NCBI GenBank assembly: GCA_036023115.1
Contig: JAYKKT010000049.1
Location: 558,001 to 622,000, forward strand
Direction of reading: 5' to 3'
Source: Brasenia schreberi
Lineage: Eukaryota; Streptophyta; Magnoliopsida; Nymphaeales; Cabombaceae
DNA: 64,000 nt
Shown here: positions 24,698-36,977 of the stretch, piece after piece
Layout: each line of letters opens with the position of its first letter
Position numbering within the stretch: the first letter of the stretch is position 1
Notes under the pieces: model-generated
What the model was told of the DNA's origin: nothing
The model's input: the letters and a program-made list of their open reading frames with translations, nothing else
Databases searched by the model: none
Made by a program: the position numbers and the translations under genes

Positions 24698-26352
24698 GAA
24701 GTGAGGGGGTCCCCAAAAGTTCACGTGAAAGTGCTTGGAGGAGCCTTGAAGGAGAGAGGGTATTAAGGTGAGTGATTAGTGATTTGTTCATTTTTAGTGG
24801 GTTAAGCTTTTTGGGTTAAATAGGATTAGCATGGGCTGCACCAAGGTGAACCGAGGTGGACCTAGTTGCACTTGGAGGATGCGAGGTGGGCTGGACCGAG
24901 GCTTGATCTAGACCTAGCCAAGACTCCCAAAGGTAAGCCTAATCCTAACTACACCTTCTCCTTCTAACCCTCTAAACCTAACCCAATCGGACCTAATTAA
25001 AACCTAACCTAAATAAACCCACCTAGCCCAAGACCGACTTGGCTAAGTGCTGGCCACACCTAACCACCGAATCCCCTAGGAACAAACTGCGGCACCCAAA
25101 CTAAGTGCACCTTGCACTCGGCTTTCACCCACCCAATCGACTACCTAACCCAAACCCGCACTCACCTAAACCCACTACCGACTCCACCTAGCCACCGCCT
25201 CTTCACATCAACCGACCCAGCACCCTGCCATATTCCCTTCACCACTCGACTCACCCCATACCACCCGGCACTCCCCATACCACCTACGCCCTAGCGCCAT
25301 GCCGCGCACACCGTGCGCCGTTACCGCGTGCACCGCATGCCTCACCAAAACACCCCCCCTGTGCGCCCCAGCGCGCGTCTATCCGCAGCGCTCCCTGCTG
25401 CCTGCACCTGTATCTGGCACCTAGCGCCATCATCCCGGCCAACCGACCACCCTCTTCACTACCCCAACCAACATCCTCACCACAAGCCACACACACCCCA
25501 TCTTATCGTGGACCTGCCATAGCCCCTACAAACCCCCGCAGCCACTCTAGTGCCCATGAGCCTTATCCCTCAAAAGCCCAAATCCCTTTCAAGCACCACT
25601 CAGCCAGCCACTTCACGTCTCAAGCTCCAAAGAGGACATCTTCGTGGCTGCCAAAGTGAACCAAGTCTAGGTAGATTGGAGAAGAAGTCTGAAATCACTT
25701 GTAAGTGTTTCAAATTCGGCATTTTACATTACTTCTCCCTTATATCCAATTCAATTTGATATGGGGTTGTATTAACGGAGCGTTGTCTCCCCCCGGGATG
25801 TAATATTGGTGCTTGACACACGAGACACATACGTGCACTTGAGCCTTAGCTCTTATCTCGTACACGAGACACACACGTGCACTTGAGCTTTAGCTCTTAT
25901 CTCATACACCAAGCACCCACGTACACAATTGAGCTTTTTCTCTTACTCCAAAGACTCTAGTAAGAGCCATATAAGTTGCAATTTCATTCGAGTTGTTACT
26001 TTAAAGTCGTGTGAGTAAGTCATTTCAATTCCACACTCACACCCAAGGAACACTCGAGCACTTGCTCAAGCACTCACGCACCTTTTGGCCTTGGTAGCCC
26101 CTAAGATATAGGCATATCTATATACTTTCAGCTGCGTGAGTTTTACGGTTCAGTTGTGTATGTCTTTACATTTCGGGTTGTTAAATTTCAGTCGTGTGAG
26201 TTGTCTTTACATTTATACATAACACACACGCACACATTGAGCCTTTTCGCTCTTATATCTATATTTTCCCGTTCCGCAAGTTAAATTTCAGTCATGTGTA
26301 TGAGTTGTCTTTCAATTTATACACCACACACACGAACACGTTGATGCCTTTG

Positions 26353-26356
<4 letters not shown>

Positions 26357-26401
<45 letters not shown>

Positions 26402-26412
26402 ATATATATATA
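26357..26412. repeat. (TA)n microsatellite in solo LTR 3
   Basis: TA dinucleotides at a point where the sister LTRs have a short ATATCTATAT segment, so it expanded from that. Confidence 0.9.
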
Positions 26413-26984
26413 CGTATTTCCCATTCCGCAATTTACATTTAAGTCGTGTGAGTTGCATTCAATTTGGGTATTTCCCTTCAGCTATGTCTTTCAATTTCGG
26501 GTTTTACATTCAAGTTGTGTGAGTTGCATAGCATATCTGCCAAACTCGAGATATTGCGCATACTTGCATTCAAAGAAGCCCCGAATACCCCATGCAAACA
26601 CGCCAATCTTAGGCCACTTGATGCACACACATCCTGCCTAAGTAGATAAAACTTAAAGACTTGGATACGTGCAACCCCACGTAAATAAAATCTGTAAATA
26701 GGCATACAAATCGATCAAATACTTTCGTATTCTTTTCAAAATACCATGCTTGTTCAAAATCGAGATTTTCTAAGTGTTTAAACCGACCCTTGAGCATCGG
26801 TTCAAGAAGGTTTACAACGAAAAGATCCCACTTGTCCACAGTCGCCCCATAAAGTCAGATATTTCAAAAATACTTCACTAGTTTGAGTAAGCTAGCTGGC
26901 ACGCCCTAAAGCGACTTAGACGCGAAAAAGGTTCACTTCAGGCCTAAGAACCCAGAGTGAAAATTTTCACGTGTCTACGGAGGG

Positions 26985-28449
26985 CTAATATCTAAAACAA
27001 CAAATTACACATGCAAAAAAGATTTGATGTTTTATACCAGCCAAAAATGACCAAAAATGATGACAAGATTGTCATTATGATATCCTCATCTCGCATGCAT
27101 AGCTACATAATCTTGCTCAGCATCCATTGCAAAACTGCCCTCAAATTTTTTTCAATATTTCTCAAGACCACTATGATTGGGAGCATTAAATTGAGTGTCC
27201 CTTTCTAGAGTTTAATGATTGAAAAGTAAAGCATGCAACTCATATGATTCTCAAGCAAGCTCTCGAGAAGCTGAAATCTCCACATCTCGAGTAGTGGTAG
27301 CCAAAGATTATAGAGAGTTGAGATCATACCATACCCGAAACTTTGGCTAGTAATTCTTGGCATTGCCAAGAAAGAATCTTGAGTTTCTTCTCGAGGGACA
27401 AAATTTTGTCGTGGAGAATCGAGTGTTTATTCTTGGGGCCGGCTACATATGAAGATATTTCCATTATTTGAGCAATCTAATTGTGATGGAATTTCCCAAT
27501 GTTTGTAACCTACCAAGAGGAGCATATGCATTCTTAGCACTCACTGATAGTAGCAAATTAGATTTAGGTTGCAATTTGACAATTCTAACTAGCATAAAAA
27601 ATTATAGATTTTGGTGTAGATATCAAAGGCTTTTTTAATTAATCTCTCCAATTCAGTACAAATGTTTGTATCTAGATCAGTGAGTGGTAGAATATACAGG
27701 TCCCTCATTGGTGGTTGTGTGCATGGAGTCTAGAAAATCTTCAATTAGATCCTCTATTATGATGGACTTCAATGACAACTTTTTCATTTTAGGTCGAGTT
27801 TTACTCTTAGTAGTTCTAATAGGAGGAGTATATTCCCTTTTTTGTAATGAGAAAGGAGTTAATGAGTCAGAAAGGCCTACGGAAGGAGTCGAGGGGTGTA
27901 CCGATTGAGCCTATGACAAGATTTGGGATTATTGCTAATAGTTATGCCCATCTCGCAGTCAATAATCTTCAATTTGTAGTCCTCAATCAAGACTTGGTTA
28001 TTTCTATATGGATGGTTGACCACCAAGAAGAGAATTATGAGGTCCTAAGGCATGATATGAGTCGTAAAGTGTAGAGTAAGTTCTTGCTAATGTTGCTCGA
28101 GCAAGATCTCTTTGATAGCTGGTAGGCCCTGATACAAACCTAATTGGTGGTCTAGGCAATGTGGACAGCATGGTTGAACGATAATTGGATTCAATTGAGA
28201 TGATTGAGAGGCACCATAGAATAAGAATTAATGAGAAAAGATCATCCATAATCTAGTTTTGTAGAGGTCCTCTTTGAATTGAACTTGGTGAACGAGCTAG
28301 AATTAGGAGCACCAAAATATGAAGGAAGGAAAGATATCTTAGTATGAGTGACAAACCACAATCAAGTAATGATCTCTAGTGGTGAAGGTGAGGTCGGAGG
28401 GATGAGACTTAAAGGAAGTCCTAGCGTATCAACAATGATTCATTAGAGA
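26985..28449. other. Retrotransposon-like flank of solo LTR 3
   Basis: Resumes the DNA interrupted by solo LTR 3. It shows no pol motif. Wording similar to the gypsy-1 3' region (antisense Ser/Pro-rich sequence around 27700-28000) suggests it is also 3' sequence of a Tat-like element. Confidence 0.3.
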
Positions 28450-29000
28450 GGAAGGTGTGAAAATATGAACGTGGAGAAGTATAGATAAATTCATAATTGA
28501 AAAAACCACAATGAACCACCTATAAGATGGGTAGGATTTTATTCCAAAGGGCCTCAAGAGTAGAATTTACCGAATGGTAGACCAAAACCAAAAAGAAGGA
28601 GCAAATAATAGTTTGATGTCAAACATAATAGCAAAAACATACCATGCATACTCATCATTAACTTTGATTCCATGAACATTGACAATGTAACAACAGGAAT
28701 GCATGGTGTTTGTAATCTATCACCGGTCTAGTACCTGAGAGAGAACAGATAAAGTCATCCTAAGAAGGTTGTAGTGAGTATTTTGAGACATGAAAATTTT
28801 GATATGCTAAAGAGATAGGATCAACACCATTGATTGGAAGACCTATGATCGCTTGGACATTCAAAATGGTGGGACATCATTCCAAAAAGAAAATTGGAAG
28901 CAGTTATATCGGGAGATCTATATAAATAAGAAGGAATAGAGAAGGTTGTTACCAAATTGTATGGCCAAGAAAGATAACATGATGTGGTCGTAAATTCTCC
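28450..29000 (-). pseudogene. Antisense plant mobile domain remnant, copy 2
   Basis: On the minus strand NFLFGMMSHHF (about 28880) matches the PMD stretch with F-GMMSPTLLD. Further on, IGGSLWFFQL then a stop then IYLYFSTF (about 28530-28470) matches the GG-WWFLQLWLNLYF segment read in copy 1. Between them the frame is broken repeatedly. The two copies are clearly diverged, so they come either from two elements or from an old duplication. Confidence 0.5.
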
Positions 29001-30149
29001 ATTGGACACAAAGATGATGCTTTTGATCCCTAACTTCATCTACTCAATTAACATATAGTTGATTGGTTATAAGCTAGAGATAAAGAAAGTTTGGGCATCG
29101 AGACAAAACAAATTCATTTTGATTTAAAGACAATTCCCTGATATGGAAGTTAGAGAATCTAAGGGTTGATTCAGTTGTCAAAGAAAAAACAACATTTGAA
29201 GAAGGAGCCATGAAGAAGGAAGATGAGGAATTCAAAAAAAGGTTGCTCAAGTTTTTGGAAAGCATGAGAACTTCAAGGGAAGATATTGCATTTGTAGATC
29301 CTAACGGTGAATGAACATAATCCTGAGAATCATTGAGAAACAAATATGTCAATTTTTCTAACGTAAAATTAATTTGGGTATGACTCGTATCTTTAATGAC
29401 TACAGATATGGAGTCATAGAGGCATGTGTTGATATCCGAAAATGTATGAAGACGGCAAGAGGTGGAGAGTTTTGAAAAGAAAGAAAAATGTGGCTTGTGA
29501 AAGATTATAATGTCCAGCCCATGAAGATAGGCCTATGTAGTTGAGCAGATATTACGAGTCATGGGATCAATTAACACACTTCAATCAGCGTGGTGACAAA
29601 AATAATATCATGAATAGAGAAGTATAGAGTTATTGAGAATCATGTCCAAAAAACTTGGTATGATATTTGTCGTTTTTATGAAAGCTTATAAATAGGCATG
29701 TGTAATCAAAGATAAATATTCATAAATCAATGATATAGTTGTATTTTTCTTCTTCTTCTTTTTTCCTAGGAATAGCCATAACATAGTCTTTTCATCTTCC
29801 TGAGCACATCAAGTGCCTATACAACCTCATCAACAATGAGATACGCACAATCACATTCTCTAAGACCCATTTCATCACCTTATTCCTTATTTGTCTTGTT
29901 TCTACCTTAAGAATAAGGGTCAAAGTTCGCTGGCATGTCCTTTATTCTAGCATTCGTCTCAAGCTTATTGTGCTCAGTCATTCGTGTAAAGCTATCACTT
30001 CAGACAGTAATAAATTATATTTAAAATCAAGCATGCATTCCTATTCAATAATGTATAATTTATATGATATCATCCATGAAATGCTTCACTTTTGTAGTAA
30101 AATATATTAGAGTATGACAAATTGCAAACTGTGCCTATCCAACTTGAGT
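29001..30149. other. Non-coding, probably retrotransposon-derived
   Basis: A 92-codon minus-strand ORF (29074-29352) is Ser/Asn/Leu-rich with no recognisable domain. Nothing else stands out. Confidence 0.3.
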
Positions 30150-30154
30150 GTGTG

Positions 30155-30157
<3 letters not shown>

Positions 30158-30188
<31 letters not shown>

Positions 30189-30194
30189 AGGGAG

Positions 30195-30262
<68 letters not shown>
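30158..30262. repeat. (TA)n microsatellite, interrupted
   Basis: Two TA tracts separated by CTAGGGAGGCGC. Together they account for the IYIYIY ORF on the minus strand. Confidence 0.95.
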
Positions 30263-30264
<2 letters not shown>

Positions 30265-30268
30265 TTTT

Positions 30269-30420
30269 GGTGTGGTAATGCTTGAAAATGTAAGCCCTTG
30301 CTAAGTATGTGTTGGTGCACTCAAACTTTTATATTTACCATTTATAACTTTCTAGAGGCAAAGAGGTTAAAAATTCATGGCGTAACATAGTTATTGGTCA
30401 AGCATAGAAAGATGGTATGA
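30269..30420 (+). repeat. Direct repeat, copy 1 (about 152 bp)
   Basis: Collinear with 34119-34270: TAATGCTTG, CTGCTAAG or TTGCTAAG, GTACTCAAACTTTTATATT, CCATTTA, TTGGTC. If the LINE-1 insertion is removed the two copies are about 870 bp apart. The pair may be the remains of two LTR ends or a local duplication; no terminal motif is seen. Confidence 0.7.
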
Positions 30421-30984
30421 GTTGGATATGGCCTAATAAATAGTAATACTAAATTTAATATTTAATATTCATTGATATTAAATTGAATGCTAATTATTAT
30501 TTAAGTGTAAATAAGATATTATTAAATTATTGTTACATTTTTAATATAAAATTAATATTTAGTAAATTATAAACTAATATATAATGAATATTAGTTAACT
30601 AATTTAATGTTAAATATTAAAATAAAATGAAATACAAATATATGACAGCAAATTGTACACCATAAGCACCAAATTCATAAACTTTCAAACCAAGTTTATT
30701 GAAGTTTTTCCTAAATAATAATCTAACTCTAGATGCTTTCTGGATGTGGATATGATTATGTGGCTGGATAATATGAAAATAAAAGAGAAGTTGAAGTACA
30801 AATATATAAAAATGTTGGTTTTACATTTGTAGTTTATGTGTGGATCTCGAGAGATTTGTAGGCTCCTTGGATTTTTCGGCTTGGACATGTTATAAACACA
30901 GAAGTCGGTATAGTCTAGCGGTCATGGATAGGGATAAAGTTGTGTAGAGAGAGTTTAATGATTTTTACTACTTGGGCAACATAT
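30421..30984. other. Very AT-rich spacer, nothing recognised
   Basis: Extremely AT-rich with TTAATATT-type short repeats. Its last 15 bases (30970-30984) are one copy of the LINE-1 target duplication. Confidence 0.4.
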
Positions 30985-33946
30985 ACAACAACAACTAAGC
31001 CTTTCTCCATACTAGATATGGTCAGCTACATAGATTCTTTGTTTTCATATAGCCCTATCATGTGCATACTCACACAATATAAACTAGATCATTTTTTATA
31101 GCTTTTTTCTAACACTTTTTGTGGTTGTCCTCTTTCTCTTTTAACATTTTAACAATCTAATTTTTATATCTTCTTACGGGAGTATCATTTGGTCGTCTTT
31201 CTACATGTTCAAACCATCTTACATGATTTTTTCTCATTTTATCCTCTATTGATGCCACTCCCAATTGGTTTCTAATAACCTCATATATATATGGTCTTTC
31301 CTTGTGTGACCACCCATCCATCTCAATATCTTCATTTCTGCTACGGACACCTTTTGCACATGTTGATAATTAACTACCCAACACTCGGAACCATAAAATA
31401 TAGCAGGTCTAATTACTGCCATATAATATTTACCTTTTAACTTTAATAGTATCTTCTTATCATGATGCCCATCTCTATTTTAACCAATTGGCTTTAATTT
31501 TATCCGTAACACCTCCATCAATTTTTTCATCGCTTTGAAAGATTGACCCTAATATGTAAAACTTTTCTTATGAGAGATGCAATTTGCATCAATATTAATT
31601 TTTATGTCCTTTGAAGTAACCAAATAATCAAACTTACTTTCTATAATTTTCTATTAACTTTTTCCTTAGATTGATCCACTAAGACAATGTCATATGCAAA
31701 TAACATACACCAAGGTACTTTATCTTGAATATGTTTTGTTAACTCATTAATGACCAATATAAATAAATATAGACTTAAAGTTGATCCCTGATGTAACCCA
31801 ATATTAATATCAAAGGAATCTATCATTCCTTCATGAATCCTCACACATGTTTTTGCACCATCGTACATGTCTCTTATAAGATTTTTATATGTCAATGAGA
31901 TACCTTTCTTTTTCAAGGTTCTCCAAAGAACATCTCTTGGTACCCTATCATAAGCTTTTTCTTGATACTTTGATAATTCAAATAGTTATGAATGTCTTCA
32001 TTGTTCTTATATATGAGTATAAGTGTACTCATTTTCCATTTCTCGAGCATCTTTTAAGTTCTCCATATTTCATTAAATAGTCTTGTGACCCAAATGAGCT
32101 CCATCTCTCTTATGATTTTTCATACTTCTATAAGAATATCATTTGGTCATATACATTTAACAACCTTCATATATTTAAGAACCTCTTTGACTTCATTCTT
32201 TTGAATATGCCGACATAAATTATGGTTTATATACTGTTTTTTTTATTTAGCTAACTCATCTAAACTTATACTAACATCTAGATTTTTATTAAAAAACTTA
32301 TAGAAATAATTTTTCTATCTATTTTTTATAGCATCATTCGCCACTAGAATGTTATCATCTTCATCTTTAATGCATCTAACAAAAGTAAGATTCTTAGTTT
32401 TCTTATCTCTAGCCTTAGGTATCCTAAAAATATCTTTAATATCAAAAGTAAGATTATTTTGATTTAAGCTTTTTATATAATTCTCCCAAATTTTGGCTTT
32501 TACTTAACTAACGGCCTTTTTTGCTTTCTTATACGCCTCCCAAGTTTCACTAAGCATTATGTAATTTGTAATATGCCTTATTTGCCTTAATTTTATCTTA
32601 CACTACTTCACTCCACCACCAACCTTCCTTTTATGCTCGTACGTCTCCCTTAGTTCACCTAAGACTTGTTTTGTTACTTTCCTAATATGTATAATCATAT
32701 TGTTCTATATATCAAAAGGTGTATCCACATAATTTTAAGCATCTCCTTGAAGAACTTTTTGTTTAAATATATCTTCTTTTTGGTATTTGGGGTTTCACCA
32801 TCTAATCTGAATAGTTCTATGCACTCTATTCTTCTTTGTCCAATTTTTACTTGCAAATCCATTACTAAAAGTTGATGTTGAGTAGTTAAGTTTTCTCCTG
32901 AAATTATCTTGTAATCTTTTCAACACGATCTATCTTTTTTACTACAAAAGAATAATCAATTTGTGTTTGTGACAAGCCACTCTTATAAGTAATTAAATGT
33001 TCATTTTATTTTTTAAAAATTGTATTGGTTATAAAGAGATCAAAATCTATAGCAAAATTTAAAATCTCACTATTCTCTTCATTTATATCCCCAAAATCAT
33101 AGTTTTCATCAATACTTTGATATCCTAATGTATATTTATCAACATATTTATTTAATTCTCCTAAACAAATCATCTTCCTTTATGAAATTCTTTAAATTAC
33201 CTTATCTAACTCCTCCCAAAAGCCCTTTTTATACTATCTTCTAATCTTACTTAGGTGAATAAGTACAAACTATATTCAAAGCCTCTATTCTAAAACTAAT
33301 TTCACCATCATAATTTGGTCACCATATTATTGTGCATCTACTATACTATCCTTTAAATATTTATTTATAATAATACCTACTCCATTAAGAGCCTTTTCCT
33401 TTATTCAATACCATAATTTAAAATGAGTATTCTCAATCTCCTTTGTTTTTTCTCCAACCCACTTTGTCCCTTGTAAACACAAATGTGAATCTTTCTCCGA
33501 ACCACTTAATCTACCACCACTATTAACTTATCGGTCAATGTTTCGATATTTCAAATATTAATACGAATATTATTATCTAGAACTAACTTTCTTACCCCAC
33601 ATTCATTCTGAAAATGCAAAGACACTCGATATAACTTGTTCACTATATTCGAGCGATAATGTAGGGAGACTAACTTCTTTGCCTACCTCTGTCTATGATG
33701 CGGGAACCCTCTTTGTCATTGATTCACTATATCCGGGTGAAGATGTAGATGCCCTTGGTTACTTTCACTGTATTCGGGCTCTATAATGCGTTGCTAAGAG
33801 GGAACTCCCCAAAGCAATTCTCATAATTTGTAGAATTAATTGTAGATAAGTTCGACAAAGTTTTACGTTGGCTATTAGAAGCCTCATATCTTTTATTCGG
33901 ACTTGAGACCGGCCATGCAAGGATGATCCCTTACATGGGTCGAGTT
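30985..33946 (-). mobile_element. LINE-1: near full-length RTE-type LINE, decayed (2962 bp)
   Basis: The left (3') end is the plant RTE terminus, on the minus strand AAAGGCTTAGTTG followed by TTG repeats. Target duplications flank it: ACTTGGGCAACATAT (30970-30984) and ACTTGGGCAACTTAT (33947-33961), 14 of 15 matching. An endonuclease domain is readable near 33490-33390 (CLQGTKWVGEKTKEIENTHF, NGVGIII). The RT core is in an open frame at 31916-31641 ([28 protein letters not shown]) with FAYDIVL instead of the catalytic FADDIVL. Stops and shifts elsewhere make it inactive. RTE LINEs have one ORF of about 3 kb and no poly(A), which fits. Confidence 0.88.
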
Positions 33947-33961
33947 ACTTGGGCAACTTAT

Positions 33962-34118
33962 GGCTATTGTAATTATAGAAATAAAATATTATATGTTGTG
34001 TCTGTGGCATGCACATGCATGTAAGACTTATGCAGATTTGTAAGTTGATTGTGATTGTACCTTATAATTGGTTTAAGTCATTAAGCATTGAGATTTGTAA
34101 ACATGCATGTTTATAGTG
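33962..34118. other. Host flank of LINE-1
   Basis: Short segment between the LINE-1 target duplication and the second direct repeat. Nothing coding. Confidence 0.4.
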
Positions 34119-34270
34119 TGTGTGTGATAATGCTTGTTAATATAAACCCCTGCTAAGCACGTATTAGTGTACTCAAACTTTTATATTACCATTTACAAAT
34201 TTCTTGAGGCAAACATTATCAAGAGCTCGTGTCATAAGGTAGTTGTTGGTCGAGCAGAGCATTAGGTATA
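34119..34270 (+). repeat. Direct repeat, copy 2 (about 152 bp)
   Basis: Partner of 30269-30420. The sequence directly after it (CCGAGCCAGGTGAGCCCCTCC) is not shared, so the two copies are bounded near here. Confidence 0.7.
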
Positions 34271-34780
34271 ATTGTATTTTTATTATAGAACCGAGCCAGG
34301 TGAGCCCCTCCTTTGCCATTTACATCCAGTTGTAAAACGTTATCGTTGTTTAAGGTTGAGTTTATTTAACTAATTGCTTCACTCATATTTCAAATTTGCC
34401 ATCACATCCTGATGGAGTTCGGCTGTGGGACATGTATAGGCTCCCGTGTAGGTACCGGTCCAGGTCCAGGTCCAGTCAGGGTCTAGTAATTTCTTGATCT
34501 GCCACTGATTAAAAATAACTTGTTATATTGGAGAAAGGCTCAAATGCATTCGACTCTTGAGAAACTCTACTCTACCACGTATTTGACTAGTGTTCCATAT
34601 TAGGATGATCGGTGATATCTGGAGAAACGGTACACACAGTTCGACGTGCGGTTCTCCTTACCAACAACGGGAGGCGAGGCCCAAGATTACAACCTTACGA
34701 TGAAAAAATACAATTCGTGTTCCGTTTTTAATGTGATCAATTGGCCACTATTTTTTAATGTAAATTCATAGCTTGTAACA
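34271..34780. other. Non-coding, nothing recognised
   Basis: Contains a CCAGGTCCAGGTCCAG short tandem run near 34460. No element boundary or ORF. Confidence 0.35.
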
Positions 34781-35020
34781 GACATGTCCGCAGTTTCAAA
34801 CTGTCTGCTTCGGTTAGTTTGAAACTGTAATCAAACTGATCTGGGGCCGGCTGTTCCGGAGCATTTCCGATTTGAGATCAAAGTCAGTACATTTACTAAA
34901 AAAATTAAAAATACCACAACGATGATTTGGAACCACCAGCTCTGGTTTTGCTTTCACCGGTTTTTAGCCCAGTTCAGTTCTAATTAGAACCACGGGCAGA
35001 TTAGGAACTGGCTGTGTCTA
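34781..35020 (-). mobile_element. hAT-like MITE with GGTTCCGG-type motifs (copy a)
   Basis: Ends at 35020. Its minus-strand start TAGACACAGCCAGTTCCTAA matches the start of copy b at 35942 (TAGACATGACCAGTTCCTAA) at 17 of 20 positions. The interior repeats CAGTTTCAAACTG and GGTTCC/CCGG motifs. Such repeated subterminal motifs are usual in non-autonomous hAT elements. The left boundary is approximate. Confidence 0.45.
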
Positions 35021-35941
35021 GCCTGTAAGGCATATGCTTTTTTTAATTGGTATAAGTCCTTGGTTAAGTCTCATATTATATGTATTTTTCTTTATATATA
35101 TAAGAAAACTGGATCCAACTCATTTTTGATATGCTCAATCATATCCATTCAATATGATTTTTCTTCTATTTCTTTTTCTTTCCTTTTTTCCGTTTAAGAT
35201 TTTTTTTACACGTACGGTTGGCGAATTGGGCAACAGGTTGGGTTCAGAAGGTATCACTTTGTGCTGGGGTTGGCGAATTGACCTGACCTATTTTTTGGGT
35301 CATTTCGCGCAACCCTAACCCGACTTCTCTAACTATATCGAACACAATGTTTTGAATATAAAACAATGAGGAAAATAATAGAAAAGGGAAAAAAACTATT
35401 AAAAGAAAACTAATTAAGAAAAAAAACTCCCGCTTAAAAGGGAACTGGAATATATTAAGTAGCGGTTTGAAATTGTCACCCGGCGCCCTACATTAAGGGT
35501 GTCAAACAATATACTACTATTCGTCTGCTGCACGTGGATTTTACGTAACTCAAATGATCCAATACCCACCAACAACTATGGGTGCCACTACCGATTATAT
35601 TCAATGTCACCTGTGTTGCTTGCTCTTATCTACGAATGACATGACAATGGGAAAGTTTTTCACCCGACCCGTACCTGCCCCACACTAGAAGTTGGTAATT
35701 AGACCCGGTCCGGCCTCACACTGCAGGTCTTGGGGATCAAACCATACCCTCTTTGGTATAAGCCAACCCACACCAATCTATAAAATAAATTTTTAAAGAA
35801 AAATTAGTTTATATCATATATTTTACATAAACACAAAATCTATGCTATAGTATTCCATATTATTAAATTGGATGATCTATATCTATATAAATTATATATG
35901 TGTCTAAAATATATACCTAGAGTAATATATATACACACACA
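35021..35941. other. Intergenic DNA with GGGTTGG-type repeat motifs
   Basis: GGGTTGG/CAACCC motifs around 35220-35330 and CCCGACCCGTACCTGCCC near 35660 look like ends of further decayed MITEs, but no matched termini were found. Confidence 0.3.
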
Positions 35942-36200
35942 TAGACATGACCAGTTCCTAACCAGTCGAGCGGTTTCAATTGGGCCCAGAACCAATAAAA
36001 CTGGAACCAGGCTCATCCATTCCGGTTCTGGTTTCAACTTCTATCAAACCGGAACCAACAGTTTCAAACCACTGGTTCTGGTATTGTTTGAAAATTTTAA
36101 TTATAAAATTTAAATTTTTTGTAAAATTACTGGTTTGAGGTGGTTTTGATACTAAAGACAAAAGATGGCTATAGACTGCCATGCTGCATATTGGTAAGTT
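35942..36200 (+). mobile_element. hAT-like MITE with GGTTCCGG-type motifs (copy b)
   Basis: Starts TAGACATGACCAGTTCCTAA, shared with copy a in the opposite orientation. AACCGGAACC and GGAACCAG motifs recur inside. The right end is approximate and no target duplication was identified. Confidence 0.45.
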
Positions 36201-36934
36201 CAATGTGTGTTAGGATTTGGAAACCATCAGTTGTGACAAAAAACAATGCAGATGTTAACCTAAGGAGATCGGAAAAAAGCTTGTCGAAGACATAAAATGA
36301 TGCACAACCGCAAATGCAAGCTCAATTAAGGCTCAAACAGAGCACAGTGTCAACGAATTGTCTTGCCACCACCAAAGAGGTCATAAGACATACAACCATA
36401 CTAGAGCACAGTTGTGAAAGTTCTTACACCATATTATATCAGCTCCCAGTCACATGGAGACATTGCTTTATCCTAAATTAATCACCTTGAGTAATTTCTC
36501 ATCCCTCACTCTCATTAGCATGCTATTACTTTGCAACATATTCATTGTTATCAATAAAGCACAAGTTTGTGACTAGCACATAATCTTCCATTTCAATAGG
36601 AACACTCTTTCACAATTTTAAAATCACCACCTCTACAATGAAATGCAATTTATGTTATCACAAGTACGCTTTTACTGTTTTCAAACAACCAATTGTGAGA
36701 CTGCAATCACACACAAAATCAAACAATCACCATACCAAAATCGAAGTACAGTTGTATGTAGCAATGTAAATGCCATAAGTACAATTTAATAAATAAAAAG
36801 AATGCATACCATATACCAGACCATCCGAGAAGGAATTGCATAGATACACGAGTACAAGATGCGATACATTTGGAGAGGAATCGCAGTGATAGCGATGGCA
36901 GACGAACAAAGAGGGACCTTGGGTCGAGGACGCC

Positions 36935-36977
<43 letters not shown>

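Larger units (their letters stand above)
23841..26979 (+). mobile_element. Solo LTR 3 of the long-LTR family (3139 bp)
   Basis: Begins TGTAAACACC and ends CACGTGTCTACG, where the terminal A of the family is a G. It is flanked by a perfect 5-bp duplication GAGGG (23836-23840 and 26980-26984). Its first 90 bp mirror the minus-strand start of solo LTR 1 (AAACGAATTTCAAAACCAAA... region). It contains the repeat block, TATA box, CACC-rich tract, GC-rich patch near 25300 and hairpin array in the same order. No internal genes. Confidence 0.92.

Noticed and set aside
30135..30320. 61-codon ORF with IYIYIY
   Set aside because: Translation of the (TA)n tract at 30158-30262.
30900..30960. GGTATAGTCTAGCGGTCATGG as a tRNA fragment
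   Set aside because: Weak D-arm likeness only. No anticodon arm, T loop or acceptor stem can be paired.
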